Shown piece after piece: positions 37,626-48,769 of a DNA stretch of 64,000 bases. Source of the stretch: Anastatus disparis (Eukaryota; Arthropoda; Insecta; Hymenoptera; Eupelmidae); NCBI GenBank assembly GCA_017163975.1, contig JAFFSR010000227.1, positions 3,720,001 to 3,784,000 of the forward strand, written 5' to 3'. Positions within the stretch are counted from its first letter, which is position 1. Each line of letters starts with the position of its first letter. Position numbers and translations under genes: made by a program. Below the pieces are notes generated by a model. It worked only from the letters and a program-made list of their open reading frames with translations. It did no database searches and was not told where the DNA came from.

Positions 37626-40600
37626 TGTTTATAGTTCCGGGGGTATAATGAACATTTCACATTAAATCAGATAATTTGATACTATGTGATATTTAAATTT
37701 TGATTATTATTTTGCAATACTGAATGTAAAATCTGCTTTAAATCTCCTATTTTTATCTAATAAAACAAGTCAAGAAACAGTTCATCAATTTTTTTATTGA
37801 TTGTCTTGTTTATTATGTGATCTAATAAATAATAAATTATTATTAGAAAACTAAACTGCTGAGTCGAATAAGGTAAGCCACAATAGGCATAGGTGGAACT
37901 CCAACTCAGCAAGTGTAAGTAATTGCTGTGCTTACACATTCGTAACGATCTTGCACGTATTGTAATCACAGCATGAGGATCTAGTTTGGTTAACGGAAAT
38001 TCCAGAATTCCGAAAATGGAAAAGAAAAATTACTAATTTGGAAAATTTTTAATAAAAAAATTAATCAAAATATTAGTTATCATTATAAATATATGAATAT
38101 TTTTTTTTTAATTTCAGTCATTCCAAACATCGACTTTAAAAATGTTTCTCCGTCAAATTTTAATTCCAAAAGTAAACGTTTAATGTTTTCATAATATTTT
38201 TAACTTTTTCATTTTATATTTTCCTAATATTTTAGTTTTTAAAATTCTTCGTTCTCAATTTTTGATTTCTTAAATTCTCAAAATTTCAAAACTGAACTCG
38301 AACACAATATGGTCGCAAAATCAATTCTTAAAATAAATAATAACATCTAAAAATTAGTGCCTAATGTGGCATCCATCATTACTTTTTTAATCAAGTTGAG
38401 TTTTCCATCATTATACCGTTCATTAGGGATTTTTTTTTCTAATAATGTTTTTACGTTTGACCCAACGTTTTTAGTTTAAATTTGTATTTTGTTAATTTTT
38501 CTTCAATTTTTATTAAAGCATAATTTAAAATTAAATTATTATTTTAATTTTATAATAGCATGTCCTGTCATTGGACAAACATTCTTTATCTCTAATTTCC
38601 ATAATTTAATAGTAAAGCCTTTTAAGGTATTAATTATATAAGTATGGGTGTGCTGAAGACACAGTAATCCGATTCTATATAGAGTCCATTCCCTTATTTT
38701 CGATGTATATAGGCTAAGAAATAATAAATTATTATGTTTTACTAAAAAAAGAATTTGAAATTACGCGTTTATTTTTTACGAACTTTTTAACCACTTATTC
38801 TTATCAAAGAATCAGCTAAAATTTAACAAAAATTATTTAGCGGAACATTAAAATCATTCAATTTTTAAACGGCTTATCTTGTAATTTACTGTAAAAAAAT
38901 AAGTTTGAAGAAAATAATCCAGACTGATGAAGAATATTTTTTTAATAACAAAAAAAAGAATAAATCTGAAAAGGGGTGTAATCTTTTGCTTTTATTTTTA
39001 AAATGTTTTTCCCGTAAATTTAAAGCTTCTTTTAATCGATATCGGAAACTGGGATGCAATACAAAATATTCAATAAACTGTAAAAAAGTAAACAATTATC
39101 TAGAACATATTGATACTTTGTTATCGTTTAATATTCATGTCAATATTTATTTGATAAACCACAACAAAAATTAAATGTTTTATAAAAACAATTAAAATTT
39201 GCCACCGTAACATTCAATAAATAGATTAAAATATTTTAAAACTTTATTTTTAAAAATAAGTTATGGGATACAGTAAATATTTTATTCAATCATATCATTA
39301 ATTTTCATTTTACCCTGTTCATCATTTTAAAAAAAAATAGTATTTTTTAAAATTGCTACTTAGAATGAAAATCAAAGAAAAACAATGACATAAAATCTTT
39401 GATATCTTGGCAGTAACAAGACTATATATCGTTGAATTTTCTTGGTCTTCCCCCCTTTTACGCTTTTTTATTAGCTATCTTTGTATATGTACGTATAGCT
39501 TATGCATTCAAAGGCCATTCCTCAGTTGTAAGAGTGAGAAGCGAAAAGCTCGCTTTTCCCTTGTATATATATCCAACGTCCGATGTAATATAATCTGATT
39601 CAAATGACATGCAAATGTTTCTCCGTCTTCTTCTTTCCTTCGTTCAAAATGCGAACGGGGGATGGTATATGGCTGAATGTATGCATGCTGTATACAACTG
39701 AAAATCGTATAATATAATAGTGTATATAAAGTGACTTTACGAGCCGAACACTCGTAAACGTCAGACCGCAATGGTATTGCTCTGTTGAAAAAAATTTTGC
39801 CCTCTTTTTACATAATACAAATAATATTGAGATTGAAATGATACTGTACTCTGATTTATCTAAGAATTACAATAGGTCAATTTACAGTACATTTCCAAAT
39901 TTCATTTCAGTTCTAAAATCTATTACAATATTTGTAGTTAATAGTCAAAATATTTAAAAAAAAACTAAGATTTTGAGTTAGTATTACATTTTCAGAATAG
40001 ACACAGAGAAAATTTTCCTAATAAATTTTACAGTTGTTAATTTTTAAGATTTCATCATAATAATTAAGAAGAAACTTCGCTATAATTTTTATGCAGAAAT
40101 TTATTGTAAATTTTAAAGGAAACTCGTTCCGTGTATAAGAAGTAATAACAAAATTAAAATATCTGCATTTATAGGTATGCTAATATAAGAAATCATAATT
40201 TTGCATTAATCGATTAATCAATTAGCTACAGCTTTAATGCTAAGGGAATGTCAATAATAACTCATAATTTACTTTTTTTATTGCTCTACATGAATCAAAT
40301 TGTTTTACAACCAAACAAATAAAATTTAAAATTAAAACGATAAAATCAAGCAGCAAGCACAATCGCGTAATATTTTCAATATCTGCAGCAAATCTGATTC
40401 TTATAAATGCATAATTTATTCTTTGTTCGGTCGAGCTGCAAGTATACAATGTTGTTTGAAGATAATAATGTATCAATTTTTGTTGTTGAATTAAATCGTC
40501 GTCCGAGCCATGGATTATTCATGCGAACGTGAAATAAGGTTTGTTTGAATTTTAATAATTCCAGATTATGAATTTAATGAGCGGAAAAATTACTCCGTAA

Positions 40601-43325
40601 ATCTGTACAAATTAAATTTACATATAATAAAATTTATATATGCTTATTCAGATTTACAGATTGCACAATATTTTCAATTTTAATACTATATTAACATTTA
40701 ATATTAAAGACTTTAGTTATTGAATACATTTGATTCTGCACCTATTTTACAATTATTATAAAATCACTAGATTTAACGTTTTCTAATAATTCGAAAAATG
40801 ACAGTATCTGAATAATCATACAAACACCAAACTTTCTCTATCCAATTTTATTTTAAAACTATTAAAATTATAATTCCCATACAATCTAAAACTTTTAACA
40901 AATTACAAGCAAACCGCTGAAACGAAATAAAAAAAAAAGTGTATATCATCACACAATACATGCCCGCTCGTTCCTTAACTCGTATTCATTTCATCCTGAA
41001 GCACAGTAAATATCAACGAACTACCTCGAAAATCTAATTTTAATAATTTCCTCTGCCCACATTTTACGCAGCTTCTAAAACTTTATATAGATATAAACCC
41101 CAGAGCGCGAGAAATTCCAATGCACACAGGGAACATAACCCCGTCCCTCTCTTCTCCATATAATCGCCGTGGAAATTTCTATGGAAGCCCATGTTGCAAC
41201 AGTCAAAACTTACTCCAACGTTGTACGCATATGTATATATAGAAGAGAAATGTTTTACAAATCGTAGCTCGGGATGTACTTATATGCATGCACATAGACG
41301 CATATATAGATACGGTGTGTACCAAAGGGTGCGAAAGTTCAAATGGCCAGTTTCTCCAACTGGATATAACTTTTCGAAACTTACAATTAGATTATAGTAA
41401 CGTTACGGAGAGAGAGAGAAAGAGTGGGTGGATGGAAGGAAAAGTATGAAGAGAGAGGGAGGGATGCCTGATTTAACTTGAAATCACATTGGGGAATTAA
41501 GGCGCGCCACTCAGGCAGGCGCCATGCGAATTCTCTTTGATCGTTTGATTGGCTAAGCTTTAAGATCTAAGTTCTCAACTTAAATCGGTCTATATTCTCT
41601 TTGGAAATTCTTAAGAAATAGTTTTTTAACAATAATAATAATTGGGTTTGATTTCTCAATTGATGTTAATGCCAATACAAAGTACGTTTTCCTTTTTTTT
41701 TCTCAAGTTTTTACAACCGATTGAGGAAAGTTTGTATTTTTGAATCATTTAATTATGTAAATTATGTACTATTCTTAAAAGTGTACTACGATAACGAGTT
41801 ACTTTCAATAAGTAACTTAAAAATATTTTACCAGATCAATATTCATAACTCATAAATTCCCATTAAATACACAACAATCGCTTTTCTATATTCTATTCTT
41901 TACTTTTGAAAGCGCATGACAAGCAAAAAAATACAGCTTTTACGTATAACAAAAAATGATTAATAATGGATACGGGAGCAAAAAGTAGTATTCAAATAGT
42001 ACAGTAAAAGCTACAAAAGTCAATATTTCTTTTTTTTTTCGAAATGAAATATACTTTTTATAAATAAACGTTAGCGGAAAATATAACTGTGTCTTTCCTT
42101 CTTTTTTTAGACGTATAAAAGCAAAAAACTATAGAGAGGATTATATTTGAGGATTATGCTAAAAGTAACAACGTTTTCATTAGAAATACAAAACAATGCC
42201 ACTGAAAAGAAAACTATTTTTTGCGCGTACAAGCTTTTACGTAATAAGAGAGGCTTTAATGCAACATTTAAATAAGTCAATATTACAGGAAAACTTTAAA
42301 GAAAAATAGAGGAAAAAATGTTGATTAAAATAAAATTTTATGAAAAAATAAATTTGTCGGAAAGGTTAATTATAACGTGTTAAACTTGTTTCAATTTTTT
42401 TGGTTTAATTTAACTTCTATAAAAATACCGAGTGGTTTCAAAAATTAATAAAATTTTGAAATTAAAACTTGTTTTAAAGTTCTTCATACCATTTCTATAG
42501 AAACGAAGTATTTATGTAAATTTTTTAATTTTTTTATAATTTCACTCTTATATAATAATGAAAAAGCTATTATGATTAAACCAATATGGAAATATTAATA
42601 AGAAATTAAAGAAAGCAATCAGTAAAAGTGATATCCGACCGCATTGACAATTTAATCCTATATCAAAAATCTGAACGACATTGTATAAGTTGGGAATCCC
42701 TCTTTGAAAATAGAGTACGACAGATTTGAGCAATTCAATGCTATGCAAGCATCTCTTGTGCGTGCTCAAAGCACTTTATGCACGGCGCTTACTACGAATA
42801 ATGCTATGTTCTCTAGTCCTGTCTAAGCCGTCAATTATCCGACCTTCTGTTAAAGTGGCCGTTTACTCTATATACGTCTATATATGCTATCAAAGAGAAA
42901 CAGCGAGAAAGAGAAAACGTATTTTCAACATCAAACAAGCCAATAAAACGTTAGTTATAACAATGTTCAATGAGATTTTCGCGTATGTGCCAATGAAGCG
43001 CGAATTAAATCTGTAGAATTTAGAATAACGTTTGGAATGTTTTCCTTTCGTGTATGTAAAAAAAGCTTTTTTCTACTAAAGAGAAATCTATGCATTCTTG
43101 TGTTGATGAAAAAGTGTACATTGAAAGAATTCGATTGGGTTTGAAATTTAAAAGTGCAAAATTGAAACTTAAATGAAAAAGCCGTTATTTAAAATTGAAA
43201 ATTAAGCTGTTAGTAAGTACTTCATTGATGATGAAAAATAAATAAGGAACCCTATAATATAATAAAAGTAAGAAATTATTATTTGTATGATTGTTTAAAT
43301 TATAAAAGAAATATTAGAAATAACC

Positions 43326-43497
43326 GGGGGAAAACCGGACTGGCGCCACTTTATACAATATGTAATAGTACATATTTATTTCAGGATTTTAATAGGACTT
43401 TAATTTTATTATATTAAATTACTTTCTTTGTTAAAGTTTTTTTATAGTCATTTTAATTTTCTAATATTTACACAAAGTACCCCGCCCGATTTACCCC
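43326..43497. mobile_element. Candidate diverged MITE
   Basis: A G-rich left end (GGGGGAAAACCGGACTGG) and a C-rich right end whose reverse complement reads GGGGTAAATCGGGCGGGG, followed on both arms by ACTTT and AT-rich sequence. The imperfect inverted repeats span about 30 bases. No clear target-site duplication. Confidence 0.4.
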
Positions 43498-45604
43498 AAG
43501 GGTCTTGTCTGCCCCACCCCCCAAAGTTTTAAAGGAAAAATTTTAGTTCGGTACAATGTGATTTTTGGTTTATTATTTACCTTTAATTTAAAAATAATAT
43601 AAAATATGAAAAACTACTAAAACAATAAAAATCTTTATTGTCGTTATTAAGTTTATTCAGTAAAATTAACTTTATTTTGGTTTACTAGAACTGCAAATAT
43701 AATTCAATCTATAGTTGATAAATAAGTGCAAAAACGAAAATTAAATTGAATTTCTATTTAGTTTAAATAATAATTGATTGTTCTCCAAGCATAGTTGCAA
43801 TTGTATTTAAGCGTAGTAATTATATTTATTTACTTGATTTGATTAAACATTTAATGATTATATATAGAATGATTAGATTACAAACCAACTAATGGCAGTA
43901 AATGTATTTGACAGAATAGAACAAATTGATTGATTAAATTACGACATACAATTTAAATTGTGATTAAAATAAGTACTTTAATTTTTGTCTCATTTTGAAT
44001 TTGAACTTAATATAAGTTGACTGTTATGTTCAATTTGAATGAAAATGTTTTTTTTAACTTTTCACTTAATGTAACGAAATGTACAATGGTACATTTAGAG
44101 CAGTATAATAATTTTGTTGAATTTTGAAAGACTTGGACGGACATGTTACGAGAGATGAATGTTTACGTTAGCTTTTGATAATTTTGTAAGGTAGTTTTGC
44201 GTATATTATGACAAGCGTAAAATTTATGTAAATTTATTATAAACTAAAATTCTTTAATTTTAATGAATTTTTAACAACGATACTCGTAATAACGTCATTA
44301 TTTAGATATTTATAAAGTTACATATTAATTACATGAGTTTTTAAAATTACTACAATAGTAAAAATATAATAAAAAAGCATCAAAGAAAGTATTAAAAAAA
44401 TTATCTATCTTTCACATAGTGTTACTTAAAATTCTTTCATAATATGCATCAAAGCCATGATCAAAAAGGAAACAGAAAAACGAAACAAAGGAAAAAAAGG
44501 AACCTACAAACGAGATCCTCCGAATAAAGAATGACAGATCAAGCGAAAAATATGAAAAGACAGGCAAATAGAGAAAAAACTCCAAGGGGCGTGTATGAAA
44601 AATGAAAGAAAAAAAAAGTTGAAGCAACGAAACGAAGTCAAAGCTCGAAAAAAAAGCGCAAAAGAGTTAGAATAGGATTGAAAAGATATATAGAGAAGGT
44701 CACCAAGGCAGCAGCGTAAATCGGGTATTCCTACATTTTTACACTTGTTCGCTCGAGCGTGAGAAAAGCATAAAGTAAAGAAAAAAAAAATAATAAAAAG
44801 AAATGAAATACCCTTGTATTACGAAACTGTCTTTTTCTATTAATGTTGATTTTAAGCTCTAAAAAGAGCTATTCATTTCATCGATTCGCTATGATCGTTT
44901 CCCTCATGAATAGACATTTATTTTATTTCTTTGATAAACGTAAGCTATATTTTATCAAAATGTGTTTTATATGCACGTTTATTATGAAGTTCATTAGGGA
45001 TAATTTATAAATTTTACATGATTCAAGATAATTAGGTCGTTAATGAATTTCAATTAATTCGTTTCAACAAAACCATTGAATTTCAGATCATCGTTAAGTT
45101 CATTAGCTATGAATTTTGTAAAACTTAATTATTTATGTACTGCAATCTGTATAATTTTAACAAATATCAAACTCATTTTATAATTTAATTTGTTTAAGAA
45201 AAAAAAAAATTTTTTTATTTCTGCAAATTTTATTAATTATTAGAAAGCACTTTGAATTATTAACTTTGTTATAAATCTGCATTTAAAATCAGTAGGAAAT
45301 ATACGAAGGTATATAAATTATTTTGCATACATATACATACATGGATTGATATTTATGTTTGATGCGAACGAAAGCTTTTACCTATCATTCAGCATGTTTA
45401 AAAGCGTATAATTAATTAATATTACATTAGCTTATAAATATGTAACATATTTTAACAAATGCATTGTTACATACATGTGCAGGATATGTAATAAGAATCA
45501 TTATAAGCTAATTTTATAAACGATCAATCTTATGAATGATGAAATTAATTTTCTGTGATAGGAAAAATTAGCTTGTAGTCGGTCTTATAGCTCTATCCTT
45601 GTCT

Positions 45605-45832
45605 AATCTAAATTTTTGTTGCAATTAATAAATTAAATATTTCCATACAAAAGTAAGAGTTGTCTCCAATGGATTTAAGAACGAGCAAACAATTTTATTC
45701 TATGAAAAAACAATGAAAATTATACATTTTTTCATAGAATAGAATCGTTTGCTCATTCTTAAATGTATTGTGGATAGCTCTTAATTTTGTATAGAAATAT
45801 TTAATTTATTAATTACAACGAAAATTTAGATT
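45605..45832. mobile_element. 228-bp foldback (MITE-like) element
   Basis: Two arms of about 107 bases, reverse complements at roughly 85-90%, start AATCTAAATTTT and meet at a ~16-base loop near 45713-45728. Shared blocks include AATTAATAAATTAAATATTT and TATTCTATGAAAAAA. No convincing target-site duplication. It lies about 1 kb before the tandem array. Confidence 0.65.
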
Positions 45833-46867
45833 GGAAAAAAAATTTAGATTTAGATCTTGATACGACGGCCATTTGAACGAGCTAATTATTCGACAATAGA
45901 AGTGAAAGTTATGGCAAATATAATGTAGGTATTTTTCAACAGAAGATTATATAATGTCAAATTTACCATATACCGTAATATCCCGGGGAAGTTTTTCCTT
46001 AATTAAGGATTATGGCAACTCTCTAATGTAATATGTTAAATAGTTTTGGAAGATTCAACCGTTATTGTAAATTTGTAAGGAAAGAGAGGAAAAAGATGTA
46101 AATAATTAATATTTAGCTTCTAATTTCTCAATAATTAATATAAATATTAAGTCCTTTACTTTAGTTTTACTTTGTTAACTAATTTTTCGTCTTTGAATTT
46201 TACTTTTTGTTCATATAAAAATTAATAATTTTAAACGGGTAAATCTAAAACCGCACTCGCTCAACTTGACCAAAAAATCTTTTGTATGAATAAAATTTTT
46301 GAAATTTGAAATATTGAGAAAAAAGATAAATAAGGTGATAAAAGAAAAAAGTCACAAAAAATACATAAACAAAGAAACGAAAAGCTAAAATATGATATTG
46401 TACAAGTGAAGACAAAACGATGAAAGTTATAGCACACCTCGAAATATGTTAACGTGAAAAAATATGGCGAAAACGTATGGTAAGAAGATTTGTAATTTTT
46501 TTTTTCAACAAAACTGCATGAATATTAAATTAACGAAACTTTCGAATAGTTTGTAAATAAAATTTCAAGTTTTTTTTTGCATAAAAACTGTAATTTGGGG
46601 GATTAACAACGAAAATTTTTGTTTTTAAAAAGTATTTTAATTTAAAATAAATGCACAAAGTACCAGGGAAGATAAAATTATTATTTAATATATCATTTGT
46701 ATGAATATTGAAGGTTTTTGAATAATTTCAAAAATAAAGCTTTAATCTTTCGTTTCGTGAAAATTAAAATCTAAGGAATTAATAACGAGATAAATGAAGA
46801 TAAATAAGATAAAAAAATGCGATAAACTAAAAGAATTATTACTAAATATTAAGAAATAATATAGTAC

Positions 46868-47045
46868 TAAATATACAATAGTTCGAAATATTATTTCCTC
46901 TTAAAGTTACGTCAAAAGGAAAATTGGACCTAAATTCCTTTTTTAACAATAAAAGTTGAAATTCCGTTCAATATTTATTACCCTGTAACTTTGAGAAAAA
47001 ATAACTTTTCGGTATAAGTAATATTTTGAACTATAATTGTAAATA
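46868..47045. repeat. Diverged inverted repeat at the head of each unit
   Basis: TACAATAGTTCGAAATATTA on the left pairs with the reverse complement of the right end (TACAATTATAGTTCAAAATA), and CTCTTAAAGTTAC pairs with CTCAAAGTTAC further in. It could be an old MITE. The same stretch starts the other three units. Confidence 0.35.
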
Positions 47046-47316
47046 AGAATTCAATATTCATATTAAATTGAAAGTAATCCATGTTTATTGGAGTCATAAA
47101 ACTTTAAGATATTAAGGGTCCTATTAAGATCCTTCCTAATAGTTAATGCAGGTATTATTAATCCAAGTACATACTTCGTACCTCCCATTTTTAAACACAT
47201 AATCCATTATTTTATTGTATACCAAATCTTAAATCCACTAACAACTTTTCAAAAATAATAAATATTTTATTGCATTTAAATGTAATCTCCATTTGAGATA
47301 CCAGGATTATTCATGC

Positions 47317-47353
47317 TATAAATACCAATGCCAACACGCATTTTGAGCATTCA
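47317..47353 (+). promoter_or_regulatory. TATA box and start region of Aly-like gene, copy 1
   Basis: TATAAATA at 47317-47324, exactly 146 bases before the MSLDD start; TTCACAGT about 34 bases downstream is a plausible start site. The same arrangement and spacing occurs at 51621, 55914 and 60214. It suggests that each copy has a core promoter of its own. Confidence 0.5.
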
Positions 47354-47462
47354 CAGTTTTGCAAGCATTTGGTACAAACGTCTGACAAAATTGTAAGTTT
47401 TCAATTCGTTTTTAAAATTCAAACAACCAAATTGAATTGTAACCATGTGTAACAAACTAAAA

Positions 47463-48206
47463 ATGAGCTTGGACGATATCATTAGACAGAACAAAACCAA
47501 TCAATCACGCAAAAATGGAAAACGCCGTGAAACATTAAAAAAAAGACATAATAAAATTCCAGAAAATAAATATAATAGTGCAAGTGGAGTGATACGTAAT
47601 CGTGAATACGGAAGCATTGCTCGAAGAAACAAAGGATTTAAACAATTACACACTTTTAGTGTCTCTTCCAGAATAGAAGAGAACAGAAACCAGAAATATT
47701 TAGAAGATGATCCAGCTGAATTAAACATATGTAATTTAAATTATCGCCTGACGGACAAAGACATTTTTGATCTATTTAGAGTTATTGGACCTCTAAAATT
47801 AGCAAATATTTGTTACGATAAAAATGGGAAGTCACTGGGATCAGCAAGGATAATTTACAAGCATAGAACTGATGCTGAAAAGGCGATGAAACATTTTAAT
47901 GGTGAAATTTTGGATGGAAGGAAAATGAGGATTAAAATATTGATATCAAAAATCGAAGCAAAAGAACCAATTTGTAACAGACTTAATTTTAAAAATCAAA
48001 AAATTAAAAAATGTGATATCTTCAATAATAATAATAAGATAAGAAATAGTCTCAAACAAGAAGATATTTCTAATAATGATGATATGAGAGATAAATACAA
48101 ACAAGAAGATAAACCATCAAGAGCAGATGTACTTAATGCTAAATTGAAGGAATTACTGACTCAAGAAGAAGAAGACATGGATGTCGATCAAAACTTAAAT
48201 ATGTGA
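47463..48206 (+). CDS. THOC4-like: Aly/REF (THOC4)-type mRNA export adaptor, copy 1
   Basis: 247 residues from the conserved start MSLDDIIRQN. Seen: N-terminal UAP56-binding-type motif MSLDDIIRQN (1-10), basic linker (15-60), one RRM at about 86-163 with RNP2-like LNICNL (87-92) and RNP1-like KSLGSARIIY (123-132), a low-complexity Asn/Lys region, and a C-terminal motif ADVLNAKLKELL (221-232) like the second UAP56-binding motif of Aly. The family links the TREX complex and helicase UAP56 to spliced mRNA for NXF1 export in the nucleus. The RGG-rich regions typical of Aly are missing. There is no intron, so a retrocopy is likely. This copy also has an in-frame ATG six codons upstream (47445) that the others lack; the MSLDD start fits the family better. 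AATAAA follows at 48228. Confidence 0.88.
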   Translation: MSLDDIIRQNKTNQSRKNGKRRETLKKRHNKIPENKYNSASGVIRNREYGSIARRNKGFKQLHTFSVSSRIEENRNQKYLEDDPAELNICNLNYRLTDKDIFDLFRVIGPLKLANICYDKNGKSLGSARIIYKHRTDAEKAMKHFNGEILDGRKMRIKILISKIEAKEPICNRLNFKNQKIKKCDIFNNNNKIRNSLKQEDISNNDDMRDKYKQEDKPSRADVLNAKLKELLTQEEEDMDVDQNLNM

Positions 48207-48481
48207 TTCTAGATATTTTTTTGTAAGAATAAAATTAATTCTTTAATAATATTTAAAATAGAATATGTAAAAATTAATTATGACTAATATTATACTTATA
48301 CAAAAACTCACTTTGAATACATATAGTTTTATAAATAAAAATATATTTAGTATAATAAAGAAAAAATACATACGAATTCTCACGCATTTTTTTTATCTCC
48401 TATACAATTTTTTAAATCAGTCTTGTAGTTACCCAAATTTTTAATCTTCGTTCAAGAATACATGTTTTAAGTAAATAAAAG

Positions 48482-48769
48482 GAGCGTCTGTGGTGTAACC
48501 GGCTAAGGCATACGGTCTCTACACATTGGCTCCGAGTGGTCGGGGGTTCGATTCCCGATGAAAACCCTTTCGCTCACACAAACTTTCGGTTGTTAAGCGC
48601 GCGCAAGCGGCTGTGTGTGACTAGAGCTCCTAAAATTTTTGCGATTTTGTACGGGAAAAAATAGTGTAACTGGTGCAGAATACAGTCAATCATAGTGTAT
48701 TTTATTGTGTGCTTCTCAGCGATAATAAATTAACCCATAGTTACTTTGATTTTAATAAATCTAAACTAA
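48482..48769 (+). mobile_element. SINE-B, unit 1
   Basis: tRNA-like head GTGGTGTAACCGGCTAAGG (A-box region) and GGGGGTTCGATTCCC (perfect B box), then a body with GCGCGCAAGCGGC and an AT-rich 3' end. A different family from SINE-A. Directly followed by the related SINE-C head. Confidence 0.7.

Larger units (their letters stand above)
36910..46833. other. Region upstream of TPST without recognised genes
   Basis: AT-rich spacer with SINE-A copy 6 (37427-37625) and two candidate foldback elements (43326-43497, 45605-45832). A GA repeat lies at 41409-41426 within a GC-richer stretch (41090-41540) that could hold the TPST promoter or a 5' non-coding exon; there is no direct evidence. The short open frames (such as 42726-43016) carry no recognisable motif. 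Confidence 0.55.

Noticed and set aside
42726..43016. 96-residue plus-strand ORF
   Set aside because: No family resemblance; ORFs of this length occur by chance in 64 kb.
47501..47728. 75-residue minus-strand ORFs in each unit
   Set aside because: Antisense shadow of the Aly/REF coding sequence.
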